Part shown: positions 47,816-56,860 of the stretch, in pieces
How the letters are laid out: the number at the start of each line of letters is the position of its first letter
Numbering within the stretch: the first letter of the stretch is position 1
DNA from: JBBATK01 sp044228285
GTDB lineage: Bacteria; Bacteroidota; Ignavibacteria; Kapaibacteriales; NICIL-2
Direction of reading: 5' to 3'
Assembly (NCBI GenBank): GCA_044228285.1
Contig: JBGAVD010000005.1
Location: 310,001 to 374,000, forward strand
Length of the DNA stretch: 64,000 nucleotides
Program-made: the position numbers and the translations under genes
The notes under the pieces: model-generated
Told to the model about the DNA's origin: nothing
What the model saw: the letters and a program-made list of their open reading frames with translations, nothing else
The model's database searches: none

Positions 47816-47838
47816 AGGGTCGTCAGTACGACGACCCT
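47816..47838 (-). other. Hairpin upstream of the TonB receptor gene
   Basis: Perfect 9-bp stem AGGGTCGTC/GACGACCCT around a five-base loop, about 70 bases before the TonB receptor start and 60 bases after the stop of the BNR-like gene. No T-run follows on either strand. It could be a weak terminator for the upstream gene or an element in the receptor's leader. Confidence 0.5.
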
Positions 47839-47897
47839 ACACGAGGCATAGCTCCCCTATGAATGCGTTGCTGAACAATCGTGAGACAAGTGCGGAA

Positions 47898-49970
47898 CTA
47901 GCGTACGATGGTCAGTGACTTTGAATATACTTTTGCTCCTGCAGTCATACGAACAACGTATGATCCACTGGATAACTGGTTTGTGTTCAACGTTACATAG
48001 CTAAGGCCAGCTGATGCTTGGTCAACATTCTGTGTATACACAGTTTGACCTAAAGCATTGATGATTTGCAAACTGCTGTGCGGTGCATCACTCTCAAGAC
48101 GAACAGTAAGTTCGTTTGTAGCTGGATTAGGTGCTAAGATCAAATACTTATTGAGTTCGTTATCCTCATCACGTACTCCATCAACTGGAGCTAGACCTGC
48201 AAAGTCTGGCAAATCAGCAACGTTGAAATTACTGATACATACGTACTGCTTGTACATATCATAATTACCAGCATTTGAAGTTGCCATGCGCATTTGAGAA
48301 TCGAACAACTGCTCACGAATGGTCGTTCCCTTGTCCGCTGTTTGAATGGTGACTAAAGGAATCTTCTTGAGGTCAGATGGCAAAATTGTTGGCATCCAGG
48401 TTGTACGATCTGCTATGTCGCTTTGAGTTACATTCTTAGCGACTGACCACTTAGACTCTCCAACTTTGCGAGTACAAACAACAACGTCTGTAGATATCAG
48501 GGTATCATCATCGTTCGACTCGTTCTTGAATGCTACAATCTTCGCTTCAAGGAATTTGCAAACCAATGTTGAACGATCTGCAGTTACACATGCTTGAAAC
48601 TCATTTCCCATTTGGCTTGGACCAGCGCTACCGTCTTGATCAAATGCACGCCACATGTCTGCGTTCTCAAACATCGATACATTAGCAACTTTACGCATAC
48701 CCCATTGACCGTTCTCGTAGTAACACTCAACCATATGCGTATTTGCAGGCTGGCCATCAGTTACATAGAATTGAGTAAAACAGCTGTACTTATCTGGACC
48801 ATAGCAAACGAGGCCATACGTGGTAAGGCGAATTGCAGCTGATGGATCAGTGGTGCTGCGTCTCCAATCAAAGAACGTCGTTCCTGGTGCACAACCTTGC
48901 GCCTGCTCGTAGGCAGTATAAACTGATGTAGGCATAATGTTAAACTCAGACCATGTTGCACCATGATCCGTAGACTTCGATACCGCAAACGTACGTGTAG
49001 AATCTGCATCTGTAGCAATTGGAAAACCGAACACGGCATTGTAGAAGTTACCTGCTTCGTCACGACACATACCCACGTGAGTACGTGTTCTTGTGCTAGC
49101 AGCCGTCACAGCACGGAATTTTCCACTAGCCCACTGGTCTGGAACAGTCATGATTGGCTTGCCACTAGCATAGAAATCTTTGCGCCACAAAGCCACTGCA
49201 TTCACATCTGCTGGGTCTGTAACAGCCGAGTCGCTTGGAATCAGGTCAACAGAAAACGCATAGACAAGCTTGTCGTCTGCTGCAGTACGATAAGAAGTAC
49301 TGGTGCACTCTGTACCCCACCAAAACTTTGAGCCATTGATGTCGAACTCAGCCGTCATTTCGTTATATGCGGGAGGTGAGGTCAAGTCATTTGTTTGATA
49401 ACCAATGACATTTCCATCCCAAGAACGCTCTGCAGTTGTTGTACCGTTAGACTTGGTCAAAGGTGAGGTGTAGCAAAAAATTGCCTCGTCAAGAATATTA
49501 CGACCTTCTGGAACCGAGATCTCTACCGAAGGATATCGTGGTGAGCCAGCGCTTCCCGAAGAATAGAGAGGAAAACTTGGTAACCAGGTCTGACCGAGAT
49601 TTGTTGAAAGCAACAAACGCAGACTGTTCGAATTGTTAGGGTTTCCAGTGTTCTCTGGTGGCAATGCACCACGCTTGATGATCGCAAACAAACCAGTATT
49701 TGGCTCGTATGACAATGGCTGCTGCTCTCCGCCATAGAAAGAATACGCGTTAAACAGAGAGTCGATAACACGATACTCAGAAGCACTTTGGATGCGTACG
49801 CCGCGAGTGTGCGCGTTAACAATTGGCAAGCCTGTCAATTTTGGTTTGATAACAATTGGGCTTGGTCCAAAATTGGAACGCATTGACGCTGGTTCACCTG
49901 CGGTGGCCAGAATACTCAAACTCAGTAGCAGACAACCCAGAGTTGCCCAGAAAGGAGTAGATTTTTTCAT
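47898..49970 (-). CDS. Secreted BNR/sialidase-fold-like protein with sorting domain
   Basis: About 690 residues. Signal peptide (FWATLGCLLLSLSILATAG). The middle contains Asp-box-like sequences (SKSTDHGATWSEF, STNLGQTWLPSF) typical of BNR repeats in sialidase-type propellers. I see no set of sialidase catalytic residues, so enzymatic activity is not claimed. The C terminus (LILAPNPATNELTVRL to YSKSLTIVR) is a type A sorting domain for the type IX system. It has its own leader region and precedes the TonB receptor operon on the same strand. Confidence 0.82.
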   Translation of the reverse strand: MKKSTPFWATLGCLLLSLSILATAGEPASMRSNFGPSPIVIKPKLTGLPIVNAHTRGVRIQSASEYRVIDSLFNAYSFYGGEQQPLSYEPNTGLFAIIKRGALPPENTGNPNNSNSLRLLLSTNLGQTWLPSFPLYSSGSAGSPRYPSVEISVPEGRNILDEAIFCYTSPLTKSNGTTTAERSWDGNVIGYQTNDLTSPPAYNEMTAEFDINGSKFWWGTECTSTSYRTAADDKLVYAFSVDLIPSDSAVTDPADVNAVALWRKDFYASGKPIMTVPDQWASGKFRAVTAASTRTRTHVGMCRDEAGNFYNAVFGFPIATDADSTRTFAVSKSTDHGATWSEFNIMPTSVYTAYEQAQGCAPGTTFFDWRRSTTDPSAAIRLTTYGLVCYGPDKYSCFTQFYVTDGQPANTHMVECYYENGQWGMRKVANVSMFENADMWRAFDQDGSAGPSQMGNEFQACVTADRSTLVCKFLEAKIVAFKNESNDDDTLISTDVVVCTRKVGESKWSVAKNVTQSDIADRTTWMPTILPSDLKKIPLVTIQTADKGTTIREQLFDSQMRMATSNAGNYDMYKQYVCISNFNVADLPDFAGLAPVDGVRDEDNELNKYLILAPNPATNELTVRLESDAPHSSLQIINALGQTVYTQNVDQASAGLSYVTLNTNQLSSGSYVVRMTAGAKVYSKSLTIVR

Positions 49971-50084
49971 GTGAGCGACAGATTAGTGTGAAACGTTATT
50001 CTTTGTTAAAGAATGCAAATATCAAGAAGCAATATAAGAAGTGAGCTGAAGAGAGCTAAGACAAAATTTCCCACATTTCAGCTA

Positions 50085-51440
50085 TCAAAATTTTATTTGC
50101 ACCCCATACATAAGAGACATCATCGTTTGCAACGTTTGATCTGTGTTTCCTGTGTTTTTGTCATCATAGATGTACATTCTGCCTTCGGATCCCAGTGTCA
50201 ACGAAACAGGACCATACACTCGGTATGCAGACAAAGCACGCGCGAAAACCAATGCGCCGCCATCCGATGTTCCAACTGCGACTCTGGCCTTAATGCTCAA
50301 ATCTGAGCTGGAAATGATGGAGCGCTCAACATAGGCAGCTCCCCATACGACGTTCCGTTGGGCAGAGAGCCCAGCATTCTGATCTCCAAAGTTAGGACCG
50401 TTCGAAGAACCGCCCGAAACAAGGCTTGCGTTCTCAACTGAGCTCAAAGTGCCTTTCGGCTTCAATTCTTCTATTGAAGATGTTGAAGTGCCGTATTGCT
50501 GCGGTACGCTTGCCATAAGTGCAAACGTGCCAACCTCAAATCCCATGTTTACACCTTCGCTGACAGGATAGCCAATACTCTGAGAGTAGTGTTGGGTCGA
50601 CGCGGTCGTAGCGCTCGTTTGAATGATGCTTCCTACAAAGGTGCTGAGCTGGACGTTGTCTTTCTCCTCGCGAGGATGCTCCACTGCATCTGGAGCTACC
50701 ATTGCAACAGCCGCAATTCCAGAGCTGGAAGCAGGGTCAGCATGAGCACTAGGATGCAGCAGACTCCGCAACCCAGCCGCAGCCGCAAGTGCCTCATGAA
50801 AACTCCGAGCCTCACTTTGAGCCAAACTCTGATCCAATGAAGCCGCCGTATTTGCACTCAGCGCCACAGATGTGTTGTCAGAAGCCGGGATCTGAGAGAC
50901 GAGGCTAGAAACACCCGATTGACCGTTAACGTCCGATTTCTGTGTAGCTGCCGCTAGTGTTTGCTGGACGCCCGGAAGCTGCTTAAGCCCCGCGTGGCGC
51001 TCTGCGCCACCGCGTGTAAGAAAACTCTCCTGAGGTTGACCAGCTTGGAGGACTGACGATTGGGTATGAGTGGTTGGGAAAAGAACAGGCGTAGAGAAGT
51101 CGCGATCTCCTAAACGCACCGAATCCCCAAGTATAACGATACAGAGTATCAACGCCATGCTGAGTGCACCCTGACGACGTCGTACAGGAGCAAGTGCTGC
51201 TAGGCGCTTTTTTTCATTTTCTTCAATTTTTGATATGATAAGAGCATCTGTGGCCTGAAACAGGTCATCGGGAGTAGTGATACTTTCCGATTCTCTCATC
51301 ATGGCAACCGAAATCAAGGCGGCTTGCTCAAACTCTGAGCGCGCCACCTCGTTGTCTGCCAAGAAAGCCCGCATTTCGGCATCTTCCGAAGCGCTTAACT
51401 CGGCATCAACGTATTTCGAGAAATACTCATCAAGATTCAT
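50085..51440 (-). CDS. Transmembrane anti-sigma-like protein with beta-rich C terminus
   Basis: Probable regulator of the ECF sigma factor encoded just upstream. Its ATG overlaps the end of the sigma gene by 11 bases, with AGGAACGTT just before it. The first 90 residues are helical and charged (LDEYFSKYVDAELSASEDAEMRAFL, in anti-sigma style) but lack the zinc HxxxCxxC motif. One membrane helix follows (GALSMALILCIVILG, residues about 91-106). The roughly 340 periplasmic residues include a long Ser/Ala-rich stretch and then about 100 residues of beta strands (VVWGAAYVERSI, SIKARVAVG, VSLTLGSEGRMYIYD) ending in YGVQIKF, like the last strand of an outer-membrane barrel. Role inferred from position and layout. 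Confidence 0.7.
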   Translation of the reverse strand: MNLDEYFSKYVDAELSASEDAEMRAFLADNEVARSEFEQAALISVAMMRESESITTPDDLFQATDALIISKIEENEKKRLAALAPVRRRQGALSMALILCIVILGDSVRLGDRDFSTPVLFPTTHTQSSVLQAGQPQESFLTRGGAERHAGLKQLPGVQQTLAAATQKSDVNGQSGVSSLVSQIPASDNTSVALSANTAASLDQSLAQSEARSFHEALAAAAGLRSLLHPSAHADPASSSGIAAVAMVAPDAVEHPREEKDNVQLSTFVGSIIQTSATTASTQHYSQSIGYPVSEGVNMGFEVGTFALMASVPQQYGTSTSSIEELKPKGTLSSVENASLVSGGSSNGPNFGDQNAGLSAQRNVVWGAAYVERSIISSSDLSIKARVAVGTSDGGALVFARALSAYRVYGPVSLTLGSEGRMYIYDDKNTGNTDQTLQTMMSLMYGVQIKF

Positions 51441-51993
51441 AACGTTCCTGCATAACAGGCATCAATAGTTTACGTACAATAAGTCGGGCACGATGCACTC
51501 TGACTTTGGCCAACGATAACTCAATATGGAGCACGACCGCAATCTGCTCATAGCTGAGTCCCTCATACTCACGAAGAACCAAAGCTTCTTTGAATTCAGG
51601 GCTGAGAGAGTCAATTGCCTTTTGAATGTGCATACGGAGATAGACATCTTCATCAGCACTGACATCTTCAGAATGCAAAACTTCGTCGAAAACGTCGTCG
51701 TGGCGGCGGGATCGAATGACATTCAAGCATACCCTGCGCGCTATAGTAAATATCCAGGCAGGAAAATTGTCTCCACGGAAGTCCATACGGTGCTCGTATG
51801 CCTTAATGAAGGTCTCTTGGTAAGCATCCTTAGCCAAGTCTTCATCAGAGAGCATTTTTAAGCAAAAACGAAAGATCGACTTGCTAAAGCGCTTGTGTAA
51901 CCACTGAAAGGCTTGAGCATCGTCGGCACAGAACAGCTTTGCGGCTCTGAGAACCTCGTCGTCATTGTCCGTATGTGCAGTTCCAAATGACAT
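51430..51993 (-). CDS. ECF-type RNA polymerase sigma factor
   Basis: Extracytoplasmic function sigma factor of about 187 residues. Region 2 contains AFQWLHKRFSKSIFRFCLKML and AKDAYQETFIKAYEH, followed by FPAWIFTIARRVCLNVIR. Region 4 is LSPEFKEALVLREYEGLSYEQIAVVL plus the recognition helix (SLAKVRVHRARLIVRKLL). ATG 51993 is used; a TTG at 52044 would add 17 residues. The gene is translationally coupled to its presumed anti-sigma partner. Its targets are unknown, though nearby envelope genes are obvious candidates. Confidence 0.92.
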   Translation of the reverse strand: MSFGTAHTDNDDEVLRAAKLFCADDAQAFQWLHKRFSKSIFRFCLKMLSDEDLAKDAYQETFIKAYEHRMDFRGDNFPAWIFTIARRVCLNVIRSRRHDDVFDEVLHSEDVSADEDVYLRMHIQKAIDSLSPEFKEALVLREYEGLSYEQIAVVLHIELSLAKVRVHRARLIVRKLLMPVMQERYES

Positions 51994-52444
51994 TTGCCGT
52001 ATCCGCAATAGGTAATTGATCTGTGCGTGTGATGGCTTCTTCAATGGCTAAGGCGTCGATGAGAGCTCAAAATTCACAATGCACTCTACTCATTTCCCTG
52101 CTCTTCAGTATATACCCCACGGAACCTTTGTGCTGTGGTGTATTTAACGTTCTCCTAACAAGGACACCGCAACAAAAACTTTAGTTACAACGTATTGTGT
52201 GGTTATTCACTTTTTTTCTGGTAGCTGAGATCTCTTCGCGATACCAACACTGCTAAACTCAATGGATCACAGCCAATGTCTCAGCAGGAACATCTCTAAC
52301 AAAAACTGCGAGTATGGGCCAAACCTACGCTTTTTTGCCACCAATGATCTTGAATGACCCGCCTCGTCAACAACACATTGACAACACTAGTGTTTCTCGC
52401 GTGTGGGCGGACAAAACGTAGGAGTCGAAAACAATGTTGTTCTT
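51994..52444. other. Non-coding region upstream of the ECF sigma gene
   Basis: About 450 bases between the sigma factor start and the end of the upstream barrel gene. It holds a candidate ECF-type promoter (52163-52189) and a weak hairpin near 52428-52445 next to the barrel gene's stop. I see no gene here. Confidence 0.5.
52163..52189 (-). promoter_or_regulatory. Candidate ECF-type autoregulatory promoter
   Basis: On the minus strand TGTAAC (52184-52189) and GTC (52163-52165) are 18 bases apart, the spacing seen between GGAAC and GTC in sigma-E promoters. It points at the sigma gene with a leader of about 160 bases to ATG 51993. Short motifs like this occur by chance. Confidence 0.25.
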
Positions 52445-54460
52445 TTACCAATATTTGGAGAGGCTTGCCCGCACAATCGTCTCATCGTACGGGCGTAAGT
52501 ATTGCTGAGTTCCGCTGAGTGTTGAAGATTTAAACACATTCTTCTCCGCGCGTAGATCGAAAACCGCTATTGAGTATACTGGTACATTGAGCGATGCAAA
52601 GAATCCAGTTCGTGTACCGTCTGCCTGTTCGTCGGCTATGTTCAAACCAGCACCAAAATTCCAAACATCGTTAAGTGTATAGTTAGCACTTAGTTGTAAC
52701 TCCCACACGCTCAAGAGAGCTGGTAAATCGAGTTGCGTACTGGTGTTCTTTTGTTGCACATGGGAAATCGCCAGCGATAGACTCAATGGGAAGCTCAAGT
52801 TCGTGGTATGACCAAAGCTGTATGATTCAATGGCAAAGTCACTCAGCGCAAGATAGCTCTCAATGGAGTTATTCACGTAACTAATAGTTGTAGAATGACT
52901 TGCGCCGATCAAACGATATCCATAGCCCAGTGTGGTACTGAGCATTGTCGTGGTATTCTGCTGGCCTATGCTATCACCAAGTGCATTGTTTTTCTGCACA
53001 TAAGGTGAGTAGGTCAGTCGCAAGAATGGCAAATTTCGCGGGTTCAGTCCAAGAGTAACTCCATAGGCTACAATGCTCGTCGTTGCTCTTTTCCAGTCTA
53101 ATAGATTGTCGTGATCATCGCGGTAAAATCCCCCAATACTCAGTTGACGCTGGAAGAAACTCTGGTCGGCGCGAAGGTCCAGGCGTATATAGTCGCTGCG
53201 CTGATTGAGCAAGCCTAGCGAGCGATACCCTGCACCTACTCGACGCACCACGGCCGACAACCTAGTGCCGGTTTCTGGGATGCTTATTTTTGCGTTTGCC
53301 GAAGTAGCCCAATCCCAAAACGAACTGATGCGTATCTGAATCTGGCGTTTTAGGAAAGCAACGATTGCGTTATTTGTGTCCAAATCTATGTTGACTTCAG
53401 AACTCGTCACGTCACTACTGAATAGACTCACTGCGCATTCGGCGCCGAGACTGAGCCTACCATCGAAAAATGTTGAAAGCCACTCTACGTCAGCCACGAT
53501 GCTCTCTTGTGGTGAACTAGGCGAACTTACCGAGTCATTGACAGGAATGTTCAGCGATGATGGATCATCTTTAGCTTTGAGAAAGGAAAGAATGAAGTAG
53601 TTAGAACTCTTCGATCCGTAACCAATGCGAAATGCACTTAACTCTCGAGCATAGATAGGGGCTGTACTTTGTGTGCTGTCGATGGATCGAAATGGATCGA
53701 ATGGATGATACTGAGGAATGGGGTTCAGCACGGACCCAGTGCAGAAAGCTAAGTAGAATTTGCCGGGGTTCCATTCAACATCAACGCCTCGAACGGCTAT
53801 GCCGCTTAAACTGAGGTCCGTGTACATAGGGTAGTTTGTCCCAATACCAACTCTTGGCAACCACATCATCACGTTCTCATATGAACTCAGCAGCCCAGCT
53901 TCCTTGAGCAGAGATTTGTTGCTTGCTAAGTCACGAGGATTCATCCGACGAATCTCATCCATACGAACACTTTGCTCTAGTTCTTTTAGACGTTCTGGTG
54001 CCTCCCGCTCAAGAACATCTCTGTATTTCTCTATCGAATCGCGAGCCTGATCTGCCGTAGTAAGATGCTCGTTTGCGTAGGCCTCAGCTTGTTCTTGCGC
54101 TCTATTGACGATATATGATTGCAGTATGGCAGGATTGATTGATAGGTTAGCAGTATTGATACGCTGACGAAGTGCTCTATCCTCCGTTGAATACAGAATA
54201 CTCGCGCTCAATGGAACGCCAAATATTGCGAAGCTTGGAGCGAATTCAGCGTAGGCATAACGAGGATCCTTATCCATAAAACTGCCCCGCTGATTGGAGT
54301 ATTCGCCGAATATCTGCATTCGTCCGTTAAACGAGAAGAATGCAGAGCTGGGTTTGTAGGTTGGTACATTGGGATCCGACTGCTGCGCAATCAGCTGTAA
54401 AGAAGACATCGTGAGCACAACAAAGCATCGTACTCCGAAAAACCATACGGATGATCGCAT
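52445..54460 (-). CDS. Predicted outer-membrane barrel with helical insert, unknown
   Basis: About 671 residues. Signal peptide (FVVLTMSSLQLIAQQ) and a beta-strand-rich body ending in IVRASLSKYW with a terminal aromatic residue. Residues about 115-185 are quite different: a charged, probably coiled-coil helix region (AQEQAEAYANEH, EKYRDVLEREAPERLKELEQ) inserted after the first strands. I do not recognise the family. It starts 6 bases after the stop of the RCC1-type gene, so it is co-transcribed with it. A plug, periplasmic extension or partner-binding arm are possible roles for the insert. Confidence 0.68.
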   Translation of the reverse strand: MRSSVWFFGVRCFVVLTMSSLQLIAQQSDPNVPTYKPSSAFFSFNGRMQIFGEYSNQRGSFMDKDPRYAYAEFAPSFAIFGVPLSASILYSTEDRALRQRINTANLSINPAILQSYIVNRAQEQAEAYANEHLTTADQARDSIEKYRDVLEREAPERLKELEQSVRMDEIRRMNPRDLASNKSLLKEAGLLSSYENVMMWLPRVGIGTNYPMYTDLSLSGIAVRGVDVEWNPGKFYLAFCTGSVLNPIPQYHPFDPFRSIDSTQSTAPIYARELSAFRIGYGSKSSNYFILSFLKAKDDPSSLNIPVNDSVSSPSSPQESIVADVEWLSTFFDGRLSLGAECAVSLFSSDVTSSEVNIDLDTNNAIVAFLKRQIQIRISSFWDWATSANAKISIPETGTRLSAVVRRVGAGYRSLGLLNQRSDYIRLDLRADQSFFQRQLSIGGFYRDDHDNLLDWKRATTSIVAYGVTLGLNPRNLPFLRLTYSPYVQKNNALGDSIGQQNTTTMLSTTLGYGYRLIGASHSTTISYVNNSIESYLALSDFAIESYSFGHTTNLSFPLSLSLAISHVQQKNTSTQLDLPALLSVWELQLSANYTLNDVWNFGAGLNIADEQADGTRTGFFASLNVPVYSIAVFDLRAEKNVFKSSTLSGTQQYLRPYDETIVRASLSKYW

Positions 54461-54466
54461 AGTGTG

Positions 54467-56755
54467 CTACTGTTCTAGTGAGATAATGCGTGCTGGAGCT
54501 ACCGCAGGCTTGCTGGTAAAAACGATATCATGGATCGGGCTGACCGCCAACTGTCCGCTATTGTTTATACCCATCGTCCACAATCCCCCACTCCTCTTGA
54601 TGAGCAAAGAATGCGCAGATCCTGTCGCCATAGCAAGCACTTGGCCAATTCCACTTGGAGTGTGAGCAACTGGACTAATCCCAAGTTTCGATTCCCCTAA
54701 TTGTCCGGCGATGTTATTCCCCCCAACTTTGAGTGTTCTATCCTTCAATAGAACAAGAGAATGCGCACCGCCTGCTGAAATGGAGTCGACGGAACTCAGA
54801 CCTAGCCGTATTGGCGAAGCAGTATCTTTTGTGGTCCCGTTTAGCAACTGACCACTCGCATTCCGTCCCCAAGCAAAAATGTCGTTTCCTCCCGATCCAA
54901 CTGCGAAGCTAAAATGGTCACCGCAAGAGACCGACTTGAATGCGAGCGCGGAGGCATTCATGAACAGTGTTGCTCCGGCGGCACCGTTGGCGGCAGTGGC
55001 AGATTTATCACTAACCTTATCTGGCGTCAGAACAGGAACTGGTACTGTAATGCGCACTTGGGAACTCCCATTTCCAACTTCACCAAAGTAGTTGGATCCC
55101 CATCCGTAGACCACACCACTAGTGGAAATGGCGAGAGCATGGCCACCGCGAGCTGATATGCGACTAAACTTCACTCCATCCGAATTCACAAGTCGTGGAC
55201 TGATCTGCTCGTGAAGTGTATCGTCAGCGATACCAAGCTCACGTCCAGCGTTGTATCCCCACGCATATAGACTCCCATCTTCTTTGAGCGCGAACGAGGT
55301 TCCCATGCCAGCGGCTACCTGGATTACTTTGCCAGGACCTGGCACACCCACTACGAGTGCGACCTTTGATTCTGGAATAGCAGCGTTCGCAAGTTGACCA
55401 AACTGATTATCACCCCAGGCCAACACACTTCCATCTTTCATCAACATCATGCAGTGGTTAGCGCCACAAGCTAGTTGTTGGATGTTCTGTATGTCATATG
55501 GCAATGGAATGTCTGAATACCATCCTGGTGCAAGAAAACCTATCTGCGACTCAACATTGCGACCCCAAGCCCACAACATATTCTCGATCTTCGGTTTTGA
55601 CGTTAAAGAGCCAATCTTGTTCTCAACATCGTTCAGCTCAGCAACTCCTACCTGATACTTGTTGAGACCATTAAGCACTACTGAGGAAGTCCCTTTGTCA
55701 GCCGACACCATCGAGTACTCTGTCGCATTGAGGTTCTTCATGATAACGTCTGACCGGAAATCTGAACCAGCACCAATGGTTTGTTTCGATTGTGCACTGG
55801 ACGACACAGAACTCTTTAGCTTCGTTATCGCCTTTCGCTGTTCATCTTTCGTTTCGAATATCCCAAGACTGAATTGATCGCCAGCCGCCAAATGGCCATT
55901 GGTGATTGGATTTGGTACTGAGTCTTTGACTGATGAACTTGTTGTACTGTCGTTTCTTCGAAACGACCACACTTCGCTTTCACCTAAGGGCGTTTTGTCT
56001 TTTGCATCAACTGCCTGAATTCGCCATGCATAGCTTTTCTTATTGACAAGACGTCGAGCCGAGAAAGGATATAGAAACATCGTTGCAGGAATATCATTCC
56101 GCTCAAACCATGAGCGATTCGAAAGCATAGCCTGCTGTGGACTCTGGTCACCTAAAATCTCTGTAATCCGTATGTTATAGCGAACAGAAGTTCCCGCGCG
56201 CAATGGCGCAGTTGAAAGCCAGCTGAAGCTCGGTAGCGAGTCGTCGACCGTGGACGCATTCTCAGGTGTAATCAAAATCGGCGGGCTAAAATTCTCGACG
56301 CTATGTGCTAGACATGCTTCCGCTAGTACTTCACCCGTAGATGCGAGTACAGCCTCAACGCAGAAAAAGTAGTCTCCACTTGGAACAGTTCCGCTGTTTC
56401 TTATGATTGATTCGTAATGAGGGTCAGACTTATTGACCTTGACTGGCTGCACCATCGTGCCCGTAACGCGCAGCGCTGTGCGAGATGGTGGCACCTCAAT
56501 GATTCGTGTTTGCGCATCGGCTATCTGCTTACCACTCTTATCAAAGCCAACATATGCTGTACCATGGAGATAAATCTGATACGTGCTCGCATCGTTGTTG
56601 AAGAGCAGAATGTGCCAAAGGTCAGACAAATGCATTTGGTTAGGAGGCGGAGGAAGGAGCGTGACACTAACATTCTGAGAAAACAGATGTTGTGAAACGA
56701 TTAAGCTTGCACTCGCAATAAGTACACGAATGCTGGTACGTAAAATGACCATCAT
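54467..56755 (-). CDS. Exported RCC1-repeat propeller protein
   Basis: About 762 residues. ATG 56755 follows GGAG by five bases and opens a signal peptide (LRTSIRVLIASASLIVSQ); a start at 56803 is less likely. The N-terminal 270 residues look like Ig/FN3-type sandwiches (for example PSFSWLSTAPLRAG and SYAWRIQAVDAKDKTP). The second half carries about seven RCC1-type blades: WAWGRNVESQIGF, LAWGDNQFGQLAN, YAWGYNAGRELGI, YGWGSNYFGEVGN, FAWGRNASGQLLN, VGGNNIAGQLGE and WTMGINNSGQLAV. This would close a seven-bladed propeller, a binding platform. No sorting domain is seen at the C terminus. First gene of an operon with the barrel gene downstream. Confidence 0.82.
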   Translation of the reverse strand: MMVILRTSIRVLIASASLIVSQHLFSQNVSVTLLPPPPNQMHLSDLWHILLFNNDASTYQIYLHGTAYVGFDKSGKQIADAQTRIIEVPPSRTALRVTGTMVQPVKVNKSDPHYESIIRNSGTVPSGDYFFCVEAVLASTGEVLAEACLAHSVENFSPPILITPENASTVDDSLPSFSWLSTAPLRAGTSVRYNIRITEILGDQSPQQAMLSNRSWFERNDIPATMFLYPFSARRLVNKKSYAWRIQAVDAKDKTPLGESEVWSFRRNDSTTSSSVKDSVPNPITNGHLAAGDQFSLGIFETKDEQRKAITKLKSSVSSSAQSKQTIGAGSDFRSDVIMKNLNATEYSMVSADKGTSSVVLNGLNKYQVGVAELNDVENKIGSLTSKPKIENMLWAWGRNVESQIGFLAPGWYSDIPLPYDIQNIQQLACGANHCMMLMKDGSVLAWGDNQFGQLANAAIPESKVALVVGVPGPGKVIQVAAGMGTSFALKEDGSLYAWGYNAGRELGIADDTLHEQISPRLVNSDGVKFSRISARGGHALAISTSGVVYGWGSNYFGEVGNGSSQVRITVPVPVLTPDKVSDKSATAANGAAGATLFMNASALAFKSVSCGDHFSFAVGSGGNDIFAWGRNASGQLLNGTTKDTASPIRLGLSSVDSISAGGAHSLVLLKDRTLKVGGNNIAGQLGESKLGISPVAHTPSGIGQVLAMATGSAHSLLIKRSGGLWTMGINNSGQLAVSPIHDIVFTSKPAVAPARIISLEQ

Positions 56756-56800
56756 ACCTGCTCCATAAAGTTGGCACTTCAAACAACCAACACTGACTTT

Positions 56801-56808
56801 CAAATTTA
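56801..56808 (-). promoter_or_regulatory. Candidate Bacteroidota-type -7 element for the RCC1 operon
   Basis: TAAATTTG on the minus strand matches TAnnTTTG and lies about 45 bases before ATG 56755. I do not see a matching TTTG element about 20 bases further upstream, only a T-run. Confidence 0.3.
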
Positions 56809-56860
56809 GATTTTTTTATACAGTATTGAGAAAAAAGATTTATGTTGAAGTGACTCTGAT

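Noticed and set aside
47898..49970. Active sialidase
   Set aside because: Only Asp-box-like motifs are seen; the catalytic arginine triad and nucleophile cannot be identified.
52428..52445. Terminator of the barrel gene near 52440
   Set aside because: The stem is only about five pairs (AACAA/TTGTT) and overlaps the stop region, too weak to call.
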